A stretch of 64,000 nucleotides of DNA from Linum tenue (Eukaryota; Streptophyta; Magnoliopsida; Malpighiales; Linaceae): the NCBI GenBank assembly GCA_946122785.1, contig CAMGYJ010000004.1:61512679-61576678 (forward strand), read 5' to 3'. The translations under genes and the position numbers were made by a program. Position 1 is the stretch's first letter. Every line of letters starts with the position of its first letter. The notes beneath the pieces are model-generated. The model made no database searches, was not told where the DNA came from, and was given only the letters and a program-made list of their open reading frames with translations. This document shows positions 12,353-23,054 of this stretch, piece after piece.

Positions 12353-12977
12353 CAGTGGCGGAGCCACGTTGGACCAAGGTGGGTCGGCTGCACCACCTTG
12401 ACTCAACACACATACAAATATTATCGAATAGTTCTTAAGTTGTATCTAACTACAAACAAAGGAAACCTATATCACTGTTATAAGGGTTATCGAACTACCA
12501 ACCTCCCTTTCACTATAACGTATTAACATTGTTAAGTTTCAAGTCATTTTATGCTTTAACATCTAATCTCTTTATTCATTAATATCTTTTACAACAAACC
12601 AAGAAACACGACTACACCTGTCTTTAATAACTTATCACAATTCCTAATACGATCTCCCTCAAATCATCACCAATCTATTGTCTTCTATTCACATACTACG
12701 ATTTTGGAATTCCCACAAGTCACAACCTCAATAATAATCCTGTTAGCCGTCAACTGCTAGCTGCTCGGTTTGTCCGCTTGCCGCTCATCGTTCCCTAGCG
12801 TATTCACCATCTATTTAACGACAAAAAAACCTCATCTTGTTTCTCGAAAAACGCCACCTATGACATGATAGCGTTCCCCAACATCTGAGCTCGTCGACTG
12901 CCGTTTGATGCTAACCGTTCACAATGATCTGTATCGTTGTTCGACCCACTTTAACAAAATTCCTGACTACGCCACTG
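12353..12977. mobile_element. Non-autonomous hAT element (625 bp), CAGTGGCG family
   Basis: Termini CAGTGGCGGAGCC and GACTACGCCACTG share the 8-bp inverted repeat CAGTGGCG. They are flanked by a perfect 8-bp target duplication TATGTACA (12345-12352 and 12978-12985). No transposase frame. It has the same terminal family as the element at 22312-22887. Confidence 0.9.
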
Positions 12978-12985
12978 TATGTACA

Positions 12986-13699
12986 CTCTCGTCCCAAAAA
13001 GTCCCAAACACTAGCTACATTGTAAAAATCCTGAACAATTTAGAAGTATTATACTGTAATACAAAAAAGATTTAACGACTAGCAATAAATGACTTGATCG
13101 TGGAGTGGGAACTCATCATCGTAAACACAAATCGGAACCCTTTAGCAATTCATCAACGGAAGGAGTTCCAGCAGGCTTGCTAAACTAATGGCAACAAAGG
13201 ATGTTTCTTGAGTGGACATAACATCGTTAAGTTTTGGGCTTCTGTAGCGGCCTATTGGATAGTGGATATGTATTGGACCGAAGCTTTGCCAGTTTGTTCT
13301 CGAGACTCGTCACTCGTCAGGTCCTTTTCCATATACTTATTAAGCCCAACAAGATATCAACTTTGAGAAACAAAGTTAGAGCGTATCACATTAGTAAAAT
13401 ATGGTACCGATAAGTTATGTATAAAGTACTTATAAATATTTTACTTTAATTTTTTGAACTAGTGGTGTGTCTAATAATATACTTTAATAGAAGTTTTTAT
13501 ATTTAATAAACGTCTTTTACGCGAGGTTATAAGTTTTTAGTACAGGAGCCATGAAATTCGTGTTAAGTTATTCAACATGTTTGAGAATGGAACGTCTTTT
13601 ACCAACTTGTCACTGATCTTTTGGTCAATGGTTTGTAGGGGGAAAAAATCTAAAGTATATCTGAGGTTTTGTTCAATATCAGGCGCCGTATAACCCTAA
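12986..13699. other. Intergenic, no gene seen
   Basis: AT-rich DNA. Near-identical phrases (ATTCGTGTTAAGTTATTCAAC) at about 13556 and 14266 flank the next element, suggesting local duplication. Confidence 0.5.
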
Positions 13700-14163
13700 C
13701 AGTCCCTATGTTTGGTCCGGCTTTTAAAAGTGCTTTTCGGGTCCAAAAGTTTAAGCAGGGCCAAACACATCTAAAAGGTCGGGTTTTGAAAAGCCGAAAA
13801 GCGCTTTTGTATAACATCTGCGAAAAGCTGTTTTGAAAATACAAGATTATCCTTACCATATTTTAATTTTCTTTCATTTATATCATTTTAAAAATAAAAT
13901 AAATTTTAAAATCAGATTATTTAATATAAAAGAAGTCTAATAAGATCCATTTTGACTACATTTTATTGTTTAAAATTATTATTCATAGCTTATATTATAA
14001 GACCTTTATAGTCATTTTACACAACCTCTAATATTTAAAAGCACTTATAATAGTTTTTCAGCCAAACACTCAACTGTTTTTTTTTTTTTTGAAAAGTACT
14101 TCTCTAAAAGCTCAAGTCAGAAGCTGCTTCTACAAAACCTACAGCAAGGCCAAACTGAGCCAG
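13700..14163. mobile_element. Probable MITE (hAT-like), aged
   Basis: Ends are roughly inverted: CAGTCCCTATGTTTGG at the left, CCAAACTGAGCCAG at the right. Internal AAAAGTGCTTTT / AAAAGCTG boxes are repeated in both orientations, as in the common plant MITEs that begin with a GTTTGG motif. No convincing target duplication is seen. Confidence 0.45.
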
Positions 14164-15264
14164 TATCCAGCAATCAATCTCTAATTCTCCATCTTAAACT
14201 TTGATCTCTTGTGTTCCTAAAGAGATCTCGACCTCAAACAACAAATCTCGTAAACAATTTTCAAATTCGTGTTAAGTTATTCAACGTAGTTGAGAATTAT
14301 TCAAGTTTTTATAAGGGTTTCAGTTTATGAGTAGTCGACGAGTAGATGCGTAGACAAAAATCACCATAGACCTCTTCTTAATTGCTTATATCGCCCTCAT
14401 CTCGATGTGCTGTGTAATTATCAAGTGTTTACTTGTAGAACTTGATCGTTGGAATGGTCTCTCTCGTATCAAGAAATTGATTACTGTCTTTAATTTTGTC
14501 CCGCTGATCCTCATGAAATTTTTTAATGGACAGTTAAAAAGAATTTAGCATATAATTAACCATTTGAATTTTTTTTTTTTGACAGTTAACCATTTGAATT
14601 GAAGGAAGAGTTCATATATCAAATAAATAAGTCAGCTAAGGACTCAAATCAATCATACTCAAAGGACTGATAATTAGGTCCCTGAATTGATGGACTATTG
14701 GGTAGGAGAAGCAGAATTGTGGAACATGTTAGATAAATAGTGACAATCCAGTCCAACCAACTAAATCTGGAAAGCAAATTGATATTCAATTGAGAGTATG
14801 ACAGTTCAAGGATGACAAAATCATCCTAACCGTCTTACTCTATAGCATTGGGTTAAATTAGTTTGGTTAATATTCTTAGTTGATTCGGTTTAAGTGGTTT
14901 GGTATGGTTAAGGATCCTGATAACCCATCAGAACCAATTTTCTCCTTCTTGATAAAAAGGTATAAATCTTCCATGTTCCTCACATATATACAATATATAA
15001 TAACTAGCCATTCATAAAATAAAATAAATTAGTAGAAAAAAAAAGATTTTGAGCCAAATTGAATGTTGAAATGGAAAATTTAGTAGTATTTGTGAAACCA
15101 TATCATATCGGTAGTCCAACCAGATATCGGAGCTCAAGTCGATAAGTCGGAAGTTAGAATATCAAGCGGAATTGAATAGGAATGAGTTGGATAAGTACTT
15201 AAAAGGAAAAGTTAGAATACCCTCATTGATTGGGTTGGGGGCAGTCGGGTACCACAAACATGGG
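14164..15264. other. Intergenic, no gene seen
   Basis: AT-rich DNA without a recognisable gene, RNA or repeat. Confidence 0.55.
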
Positions 15265-15619
15265 TAGCAATGGCAATGGGATAGGTTTGTGACCGGTTTG
15301 TCTAAACCATCCTCATTCCCGTTTTTGAATATACAAACTTGTACTCGTCCCATACTCATGCGGGAAAGATTTTGCAAACTCATCACCATACCCGTGGATA
15401 ATACTTTCCCCCTACATTTTACATTATTATACTTAAGAATTTACATATTAATTTTAAATTATAACACTAAGCGAACCTACTATAACAATAAGTCAAGAAA
15501 GATACTATCATTTTTAATACGGTTCAAATCATATGATCATATAACATCTATTAATCCATAAGATATAGGATAATATTATTATTCTCTAACTATGATACAT
15601 ATACTGAGTAATAATTAAC

Positions 15620-15904
15620 TGTTGGGGATGTGGCTCAGACCCCGCCGCGCGAGCAGAACAACCGAGAGACTTCCGCGAGCGCAGACATGCCCGCGAGCAA
15701 ACGGAGTGTAAACCGGCATCGTTTCACCCTGTCCTGAACCGTCATCGTCTTGTCCAACTTGCACTGAGAGAAGGAACCAAGTGGAACGGCGTCGTACCCT
15801 ATGGAAGAGAAGTCACGTCCTAGTCCTAGGTAGAATTATGGCCTAAAGCATGGTCTATGTATCTGACACATGCAGGGGTCTTGTCGCATTAAATACCCAC
15901 TTAC
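15620..15904 (+). repeat. Left LTR, 3' part missing
   Basis: It matches the right LTR from its first base to the ACTTAC phrase near 15904 and then departs into unrelated sequence. The TATA box and downstream R-U5 region of the right LTR have no counterpart here. The deletion joined mid-LTR to internal sequence. Confidence 0.85.
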
Positions 15905-16006
15905 ATCAAACCCTATACCAACAGCGCAAGAAGACTTAAACGAAATTCAATAACACAAACAAAACCAAGTACAAGAAACCCGCCCCAAACTTACAGCAAA
16001 ATGGAC

Positions 16007-17713
16007 CTAGGCCAGGTCTCGTAACGGGTCGGACTTCTCCAGTCGTGGGGGAACACTAAGGACTGGCCCGAACGCCCGAAGAGCTTCATGAGCGGCGGTA
16101 GAATTACACGCCGCGCCGGTATGAAACCGCACATCACGATAGTAATTGATGGCGGTCATCCCCGGCAATGTTTGTTGAACGGTCGCCCCAGATGCACCGG
16201 CGACCATTCCCTTATCCGCGCGGGGGGGGGGGGGGGGGGGGTCTACTCGCTTGCGTGCCCTGATCTACAGCCTCGCCCGCCTGGCTCGCGGGCTCCACGA
16301 CCGTCAGCGGCGACGGCTGCACTGCTGGTGAAGGCTGCACAAATGGAGATGGCTCCTCATTAACCCGCGCGGTTCTCTTGGGCCTCTCCGCAGCAGGAAC
16401 GACTTCAACGTCCTTCCTTTTGGTACCGCCAGCACGGGCGGCCTCTTTCCTCCTCTTATTCTCACCACGCGCGGCACGCGGAGGCTTCACCACATCGTCC
16501 ACCGACATCATGCTTGCCAGTGACGAGAAATCAACACCTGCGCCAATAAGTCGTAAGGCGGCCGTTAATATGACAGAATGCAAGAACAAAAGAAACATAA
16601 CTAACCGTCAGCAAAAAGCTCCTCCAGACAAGCCGAGTATAAATTTATCCTATGAGGCATGCAAGTCTCATACTCATTGTCGAGCCCATCGTATTTGCCC
16701 AACTCGGACTCAAAGTTGCGCACACTCCCCTTCTTCCAAGTAGTGGGCTCTTCGACGAACTCCATGGACCATTCACCCGGAGTAGGCTTCACGAAGAAGA
16801 ACCGCTCGAACCAGTCCTTCTCCAACTTCGGGGATCCATACACATACCCCTCGGGCCGCTTGTCTCGCCGCCTAATCGAGAGACAGTCGCTTGTCTCCGT
16901 GGGCCCCCTCAACTTGTAAATTTTTCGAAAAAGCCCATAAGTGGGCTCAATCTTCAACCTCTTGCAAACGAGGCGGAGACAAGAGGCGTGCATTATGACG
17001 GATGGGGAGAACCGCGCGATAGAGCAGCCTACACGCCGGTACAGAGCGCACATCAAGGGGTCGATGGGGAATTTGAAATCCATCCGCCAATACTCCGAGT
17101 AGACGCCGAACCAACCTGGGGGGCAATTACCAATTCTGCTCCGCTTGGAAAGAACTGCGTACTGCCAGTTGGGGGCCAACCCTAACCCGCGCACTAGGTC
17201 AGTTACCTCCCTCCGCCCGTACACAGACACGTGGTCCGGTCCGCGCACCAAACTATCGCACGGGACCTGTCCCGCGTCAAACATGTCCTCCCAATCCAGG
17301 ATGGTGTAATCGGCCCCTACTCCGCGCATCCCGAGATGACTCATTGCGTCCGTGACGCGAGACAAGCAAACCGGCTCCGATGAAGTCTCCGACGCCTCCG
17401 CCGCGTCAGCAGGAGCGGCGCCAGATCCACTTGCGGGGTCACGCCTGATTATTAGTACCCCCCGCGCACGAGAGGTTGCCTCACCACGGCTCGCCTCACC
17501 GGCGTCGGAGAAGCCATACACCAGATCCCGTCCAGAATCGCCGTCGAACGACGGTGTCGCCGGAACATCGCCGCCATCTGCTCCGCCGCCGCGATTGTGG
17601 CCGGACTCGTCCAGAGCCAACGATTGATCGGAAGATACACGAGATAAAGGAGAAAGATTACCTTCGTCGCCCGCCGCAACCTCAATCTCACGATTCACAT
17701 CGCCACTGGCCAT
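16007..17713 (-). CDS. Antisense ORF of the LTR element: transposon protein of the PF04195 (putative gypsy-type) kind
   Basis: Open frame on the minus strand from ATG 17713 (upstream in-frame Met at 17815). The first exon ends at 16606 with donor GTTAGT. Acceptor CAG at 16540-16538 joins in frame to an exon starting at 16537 (GVDFSSLASMMSVDD). The central part, with GWFGVYSEYWRMDFKFPIDP and SIARFSPSVIMHASCLRLVC, resembles the plant transposon domain called putative gypsy-type transposon (PF04195). The basic tail (KRRKEAARAGGTKRK) looks nuclear-localising and leads into polyproline. A 20-base G run (16222-16241) then makes the frame ambiguous: one frame ends in the run, the other continues to a stop at 16007. 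Function unknown; family assignment is by recognition of pattern only. Confidence 0.65.
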
Positions 17714-18071
17714 CGTGCTGTTGAAGAAATATTGCGAACAATATCGAGAATTGGGGTCGTTAGAGACAGAGAGGAATTTCTTCGACAGAGAACAACGATG
17801 GAAGAGAAAGCACAAATGAGGAAAAGAGTAAATCCTCTCAGTGAAAAAGGAGGGTAATTATAACCCACACAGAGGTAATCGAAGAGTCCAAAGCACATTG
17901 GGAATCGGAAACGTCAGTAACGTTTGAATTTCAAAAGCCACCGCCCAAACGAGTGGACGTCAGAGCGCCACATCATCACCTACGAATCATAGGGCTAGTC
18001 GGTGACGTCATAGGTACGCACACCGCCTGGGGGGCATGGGGTACCCGCGGAACCCAAAAAATAAACGAGAA

Positions 18072-18380
18072 AAACCAAAATATCCCGCACAAGGATACTG
18101 AAGGCGCAGTAAAACGAGCAAAGAGCGCGCAAGACCAACCTGACGCGCGTGACAACAACAGACGCACAGACATACATCCGCCAGCTCGAGCCACAGTCAC
18201 GGTATAGGAGGAAGCCAAGAAAACCAAAATATCCCGCACAAGGATACTGAAGGCGCAGTAAAACGAGCAAAGAGCGCGCAAGACCAACCTGACACGCGTG
18301 ACAACAACAGACGCACAGACATACATCCGCTAGCACGAGCCACAGTCACGGTATAGGAGGAAGCCAAGAAAACCAAAGCT
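18072..18380 (+). repeat. 149-bp tandem repeat inside the LTR element
   Basis: Two full copies begin at about 18075 and 18224 (AACCAAAATATCCCGCACA) and a third starts near 18373 before diverging. Copies differ at only a few positions. Such minisatellites next to the 3' LTR are common in Tat/Ogre elements. Confidence 0.85.
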
Positions 18381-18483
18381 ATGACGCGCAAAACTATTGG
18401 AGACGCGGAAGAGCGAGTGAGAAGTGCGAACAACCGGGTCATACGAACAGGACTAAAACAGGCGGCATTCACAGAATACCCCC

Positions 18484-18496
18484 TGATGGGGGGCAA
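18484..18496 (+). promoter_or_regulatory. Polypurine tract of the LTR element
   Basis: TGATGGGGGGCAA directly before the right LTR is the expected plus-strand priming site and fixes the element orientation. Confidence 0.75.
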
Positions 18497-18497
18497 T

Positions 18498-18984
18498 TGT
18501 TGGGGATGTGGCTCAGACCCCGCCGCGCGAGCAGAACAACCGAGAGACTTCCGCGAGCGCATACAAGCCCGCGAGCAAACGGAGTGTAAACCGGCATCGT
18601 TTCACCCTATCCTGAACCGTCATCGTCTTGTCCAACTTGCACTGAGAGAAGGAGCCAAGTGGAACGGCGCCGTACCCTATGGAAGAGAAGTCACGTCCTA
18701 ATCCTAGGTAGAATTATGGCCTAAAGCATGGTCTATGTATCTGACACATGCAGGAGTCTTGTCGCATTAAATACTCACTTACTACAATGTACTATAAATA
18801 GAGCATTTACTATGGTAGGTGGGGGGACTTCTCTCTGGATTCTCTCACATAATACAACGACTTATCTCTCTAAGAATCGTTTTCTCTCAACCTCTTCCCC
18901 CTCATAACTCTTAGAGATTCACTTGCCCATTCTTCTACCACCCACCTACTGAGTCTCACTCCTACACTCAGATAGACTCAAACA
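18498..18984 (+). repeat. Right LTR (487 bp) with promoter
   Basis: Begins TGTTGGGG and ends AAACA, followed by the TTAAC target duplication. TATAAATA at 18793-18800 lies upstream of a CT-rich start region, consistent with a retained pol II promoter that would read rightward toward the auxin-receptor pseudogene about 0.9 kb away. Confidence 0.85.
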
Positions 18985-18989
18985 TTAAC

Positions 18990-19454
18990 TAACTTAATTA
19001 TCTTGTTAACAAGAGGGACAAGTGAAAGAATGGAGCCAGAAATGAGGGAAAAGAGTTTGATTTTGATTTGGGTGGTCATTCAATTATATTTCTATTATTT
19101 ATTTTCTTACACTATTATTGATATGTTAACAATTTGATACATATATTTTTTAAATGTGAAGAAATATTTTTGATGGGACTGATATAAATATGGGATGGAG
19201 AGGCTAAAACCATACTCGTCACATACCCATCAAACTTTTTTCGAGTTTTATCTCATGTCCAATCAATACGAGAATTTACCGCATTAACTCAATCAGTAAC
19301 AGGATGAATTTGATTGTCATCTCTTCTCATGGGTGTGATTGCCAATATGCCATCCCTATCTACTCCGCACCTACTCGCCGACGAAATTAAGGATATAGTT
19401 CAAGATTTATCAGGAAATCAACAATTAATCCACAACTGAACTAAGTAAGTAATT
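18990..19454. other. Intergenic, right arm of the split hAT-like element
   Basis: AT-rich DNA continuing the interrupted target. Apart from the outer hAT-like end near 19358, nothing is recognised. Confidence 0.5.
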
Positions 19455-19647
19455 CAAACGAAAGCCTATCACAAGGGCAGGTCTGAAGACAAGAATACCA
19501 TGTGTTTAACAAATGGGATCATCGGGAATCGAACACAAGACCTCTCGGTGACAGAAGGCTCTGATACCATGTCAAGAACCAGTTGATCCCAATAACTCGA
19601 CTTATTGAGAGATGTTCAATTGTGGATCATATACCACAAGACTAACA
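19455..19647 (-). mobile_element. Truncated TRIM element, minus orientation
   Basis: The LTR at 19570-19647 is the reverse complement of the 78-bp LTR of the TRIM at 21327. It is followed on the minus strand by the primer-binding-site complement (CTCTGATACCA, about 19559-19569) and an internal region matching that TRIM. The far LTR (left side) is missing. It lies just upstream of the pseudogene start, in the would-be promoter. Confidence 0.8.
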
Positions 19648-21326
19648 TTCAGCTCACAGCCTCCCACTCATCCTCTTTCTCTTTCGCCTATCCCACACAC
19701 AGAGCGAGAAAGCTCTGACTCCGAATCTCTCTCTCTCTCTCACCATTTCCCCTCCATCGGCGGGTGATCTCCGCCATGGATCGGAGCCCAAAGCAGCAGC
19801 GGAGCATCTCCTCCGACGAACCGACCCTCTTCCCCGACGAGGTCCTGGAGCGGGTCCTGGCCCTGCTCGAGTCCCCCAAGGACCGCAGCGCCGTCTCCCT
19901 CGTCTGCAAGGACTGGTACACCGCCGAGAGCTGATCCCGCCGCCACGTCTTCATCGGGAACTGCTACTCCGTCTCCCCGGAGATCGTCGCCCGCCGCTTC
20001 CCCAGGATCCGGAGCGTCACGCTCAAGGGGAAGCCCAGATTCTCCGACTTCAACCTCGTCCCGGACAACTGGGGCGCCAACGTCCGCCCCTGGCTCCTGC
20101 TCTTCGCCTCCGAGTATCCCTTTCTTCAGGAGCTCCGGCTCAAGAGAATGAGGGTCACCGACGAGAGCTTGGAGTTTCTGGCTCTCAACTTCCCTAATTT
20201 CAAAGCTCTGTCTCTCCACAGCTGCGACGGATTCAGCACCGCCGGACTCGCCGCCGTCGCCGCACATTGCAAGTAAGCTCCAACCCGATTTCAATTCCAG
20301 ATCTGAGCTGCTCTGCTTCGTTAATTTTGCGATTCTTCGCTTCGTTCAATTTTCCGGGAAAATGTCGAGAGAGAAGAAAACCTTTTTCTGTACTTGATGT
20401 CATTCTCTTCACAAATATCTAAAAAAAAAAGCTTCCTCCCTCTCTTTTGAAGAAAAACCATTGTTGCCCTGATAGTAGCTATAATAATGCTATCATTCGT
20501 CATTATGGCTTAATACATGTGAAATAATTACAGTTCCGTCATAATTGGGTTCCCTGCCAAGACGATTCCTGCAGCTCTTCTGCTACTCTGGTGACAAAAG
20601 CACCAATTTGGGTGATCACTGTATAAGATGTAGAGATAGGAATATTCGATCTTTTTTAATTGTCTTGTTACAGAGTTTAGTTATCCAATGTGATGCATTC
20701 CGGATGAATTAATCATATGATTACGAATCAAATTTTCAATTTGCTGAGTTGGGTTGTTGCTTTTGCTTTTTTCTCAGGAATCTGACTGAGCTGGACGTAC
20801 AAGAGAACGGGATCGAGGACACGAGTGGGGAATGGCTGGGCTGCTTTCCTGACAACTTCAACACATTGGAAGTTCTGAACTTCGCCAACCTGAACACCGA
20901 TGTGAACCCTGAGGTGCTGGAGAAGCTCGTGAGCAGGTGTAGATCGCTGAAGGTTTTGAAGGTGAACCGGAGTATCTCGTTGGATTGCCTGCAGAGGTTG
21001 CTCGTCGCTGCGCCGCAGTTGACCGAGCTGGGCGCTGGATCTTTCTCCCAGGAGCTCACGACGCAGCAGTATGTGAAGCTCGCACTTGCTTTCGGTCTCT
21101 GCAACAAACTGAGCGTGCTGTCTGGGTTGTGGGAAGCGACGGCAGTGAATCTCACGGCTGTTTACCCGAATTGCTCGGGGCTGACTTTTTTGAACTTGAG
21201 CTATGCTGCATTGCAGAGTCAAGAGCTTGCTAGTCTTCTTCCTCGCTGCCCTTGTCTTCGCCGCCTCTGGGTGAGTACTACTATCACACACCCTTTTTGC
21301 ATTTGTCGTCCACAATTCATTATAGT

Positions 21327-21619
21327 TGTTAGTGTTGTGGTATATGATCCACGATTGAACCTCTTCCAATAACTCGAGTTATTGGGATCAACTGGTTCTT
21401 GACATGGTATCAGAGTCTTTTGTGACCGAAAGGTCTTGTGTTCGATTCCCGGTGACCCCCATTTGTTAAGCACATGGTATTCTTGTCTTCAGACCTGTGC
21501 AAACTTCAAGCTCTTGTGAGTGGCTTTCGTTTGAGGGGGCGTGTTAGTGTTGTGGTATATGATCCACGATTGAATCTCTCCCAACAACTCGAGTTATTGG
21601 GATCAACTGGTTCTTGACA
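21327..21619 (+). mobile_element. Complete TRIM retrotransposon (293 bp) in intron 2
   Basis: LTRs of 78 bp (21327-21404) and 77 bp (21543-21619) start TGTTAGTGTTG and end TTCTTGACA. Immediately after the left LTR is TGGTATCAGAG (21405-21415), complementary to the 3' end of plant initiator Met-tRNA and hence a primer-binding site. A purine-rich GTTTGAGGGGGCG precedes the right LTR. The 5-bp target duplication ATAGT is at 21322-21326 and 21620-21624. No coding region, as expected for a terminal-repeat retrotransposon in miniature. Confidence 0.93.
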
Positions 21620-22311
21620 ATAGTAACATAGTGTTCTTCTGGAGCATCATTCCATCTGTCCATATTGAAACTAAAAACTTATTCGCCCGACTTCCCTACT
21701 CAGGTCCTGGATTCAGTGGGAGACAAAGGCCTGGAAGCAGTGGGAGCCAACTGCTCTTTACTCGAAGAAATCCGCGTCTTCCCCGCCGACCCTTTCGACG
21801 AGGACATGGCCAACGCAGTCACCGAGTCAGGCATCGTCGCAATCTCTCAGGGCTGCCCCAAGCTGCACTACATCCTCTACTTCTGCCGCCAGATGACAAA
21901 CGCCGCGGTGGCCACCGTGGTCCGAAACTGCCCGGACTTCACCCATTTCCGCCTCTGCATCATGAGCCCGGGCCAACCGGACCACACCACCAACCAACCA
22001 ATGGACGAGGCCTTCGGCGCTGTCGTAAAAACCTGCAAGAAGCTAAAGCGACTCTCCATCTCGGGTCTCCTCACCGACCTCACGTTCAAGTACATAGGCG
22101 AGTACGCCAAGAACATGGAGACGCTGTCCGTGGCCTTTGCGGGAAGCAGCGATCTCGGGATGCAGTACGTCATGGAGGGGCTGTTCGAAGCTGAGGAAGC
22201 TGGAGATTCGGGACTGCCCGTTTGGCAATGCGGCGCTGCTCTCCGGTTTGGAGAAGTACGAGTTCGATGAGGTCGCTCTGGATGTCGGCTTGCAACGTGA
22301 CGATGAATGGG

Positions 22312-22887
22312 CAGTGGCGGATCCAGGAATTTTACGTAGGGGTGTCCTCTATAAAAAATTATATTAAATATTAGAATTAAATTAAATAATTATTAAATAT
22401 GAAAATATCTAACTAATAAAGTTTCATTAAAAGTTCAGACGTGTTTCATCAAATGATAAAATGCATTCGGTGTTTATACTGCTCAACAAATATCTCTCGA
22501 CATATCTTACTAGACTAGGATATCCCGTAATTGAGTTTAATCGTTAGGTTTTGAAAATAATTTGAGATAAGAATAATATTTTACTATTATATTTGGATCT
22601 AAAACACAATAACAAATGAGTTGTAGCGTAATTGAAAATATATTAACTAATAGTGGCAGTGTCCCAAATTTAAATCACATAAACTACTACTTAAATATTA
22701 TTTATACCAATACTCAAACTACTACGGGAGATTGGATAATCATTTTCCCAAATTTTAAAGGTGTCTCACTACCACTTAAATATTTTTTTTTCTCATACAC
22801 AAATTACTATCGTAGATTGAATAATCGTGTTTCCAAATTTTAGGGGGTGTCCCGGGACACCCCTAACCATGCATGTATCCGCCACTG
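22312..22887. mobile_element. Non-autonomous hAT element in exon 3 of the pseudogene (576 bp)
   Basis: Termini CAGTGGCGGATCC and GTATCCGCCACTG have a 12-base near-perfect inverted match. They are flanked by a perfect 8-bp target duplication TGAATGGG (22304-22311 and 22888-22895). It breaks the coding sequence between the CNVT and NGCR parts of the last leucine-rich repeats. Same terminal family as the element at 12353-12977. No transposase frame. Confidence 0.95.
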
Positions 22888-23054
22888 TGAATGGGTGCAG
22901 GGTCTTGGCCAGGGAGATGCCGAGGTTGAACGTGGAAGTGATGAAGGAAGAAGGGAGTGATGATTGTAAGGCGGATAAGGTCTATGTTTACCGGACGGTT
23001 GCCGGGCCAAGGCGGGATGCTCCTCCTTCTGTGCTCACCGTCTCCAGCCTATGA

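Larger units (their letters stand above)
15620..18984 (+). mobile_element. Deleted Ty3/gypsy-like LTR retrotransposon (3.4 kb, Tat/Ogre-like)
   Basis: Bounded by LTRs that begin TGTTGGGGATGTGG and end CA, with a 5-bp target duplication TTAAC (15615-15619 and 18985-18989). A polypurine tract precedes the right LTR and a TATA box lies in it, so the element reads on the plus strand. There is no gag, protease, reverse transcriptase or integrase. The interior is an antisense gene and a 149-bp tandem repeat. Antisense extra ORFs next to the 3' LTR are known from Tat-lineage gypsy elements, so this looks like a derivative that lost gag-pol. The left LTR is truncated and its primer-binding site is gone. 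Over about 285 shared bases the LTRs differ at roughly 8 positions. Confidence 0.88.
15265..19358. mobile_element. Old hAT-like element split by an LTR retrotransposon
   Basis: TAGCAATGGCAATGGG at the left is roughly the complement of TGCCATCCCTA-type sequence at the right. Both arms carry CCATACCCG / CATACCCATC motifs like the hAT MITE at 1190. Removing the 15620-18984 insertion would leave about 0.7 kb. No target duplication is visible, so the outer borders are uncertain. Confidence 0.4.
19776..23054 (+). pseudogene. TIR1/AFB auxin-receptor F-box pseudogene (upstream tandem copy)
   Basis: It has the same three-exon plan as the intact copy downstream: 19776-20272, 20778-21270, and 21704 to stop 23052-23054. 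F-box ([20 protein letters not shown]) and leucine-rich repeats are recognisable. Lesions: TGA at 19932-19934 (codon 53) replaces the Trp of the intact copy; an extra base near 22175-22183 shifts frame (MQYVMEG then LFEAEE); another extra base near 22262-22268 shifts it again; and a 576-bp hAT element sits in exon 3 with an 8-bp target duplication. Splice sites are still good, so a non-functional transcript is possible. A TRIM lies in intron 2. Downstream of the hAT the tail [16 protein letters not shown] to VLTVSSL is nearly unchanged, suggesting recent inactivation. Confidence 0.93.

Noticed and set aside
16652..17185. 177-codon plus-strand frame
   Set aside because: Exact antisense of the larger minus-strand transposon-domain frame, with typical mirror-frame composition.
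15620..18984. Idea that this block is a new defence or gene-cluster system
   Set aside because: LTR ends, target duplication and polypurine tract identify a retrotransposon derivative.
21405..21470. tRNA or SINE interpretation of TGGTATCAGAG ... TGTTCGATTCCC
   Set aside because: The sequence directly follows an LTR end and is explained as the primer-binding site and leader of a TRIM.
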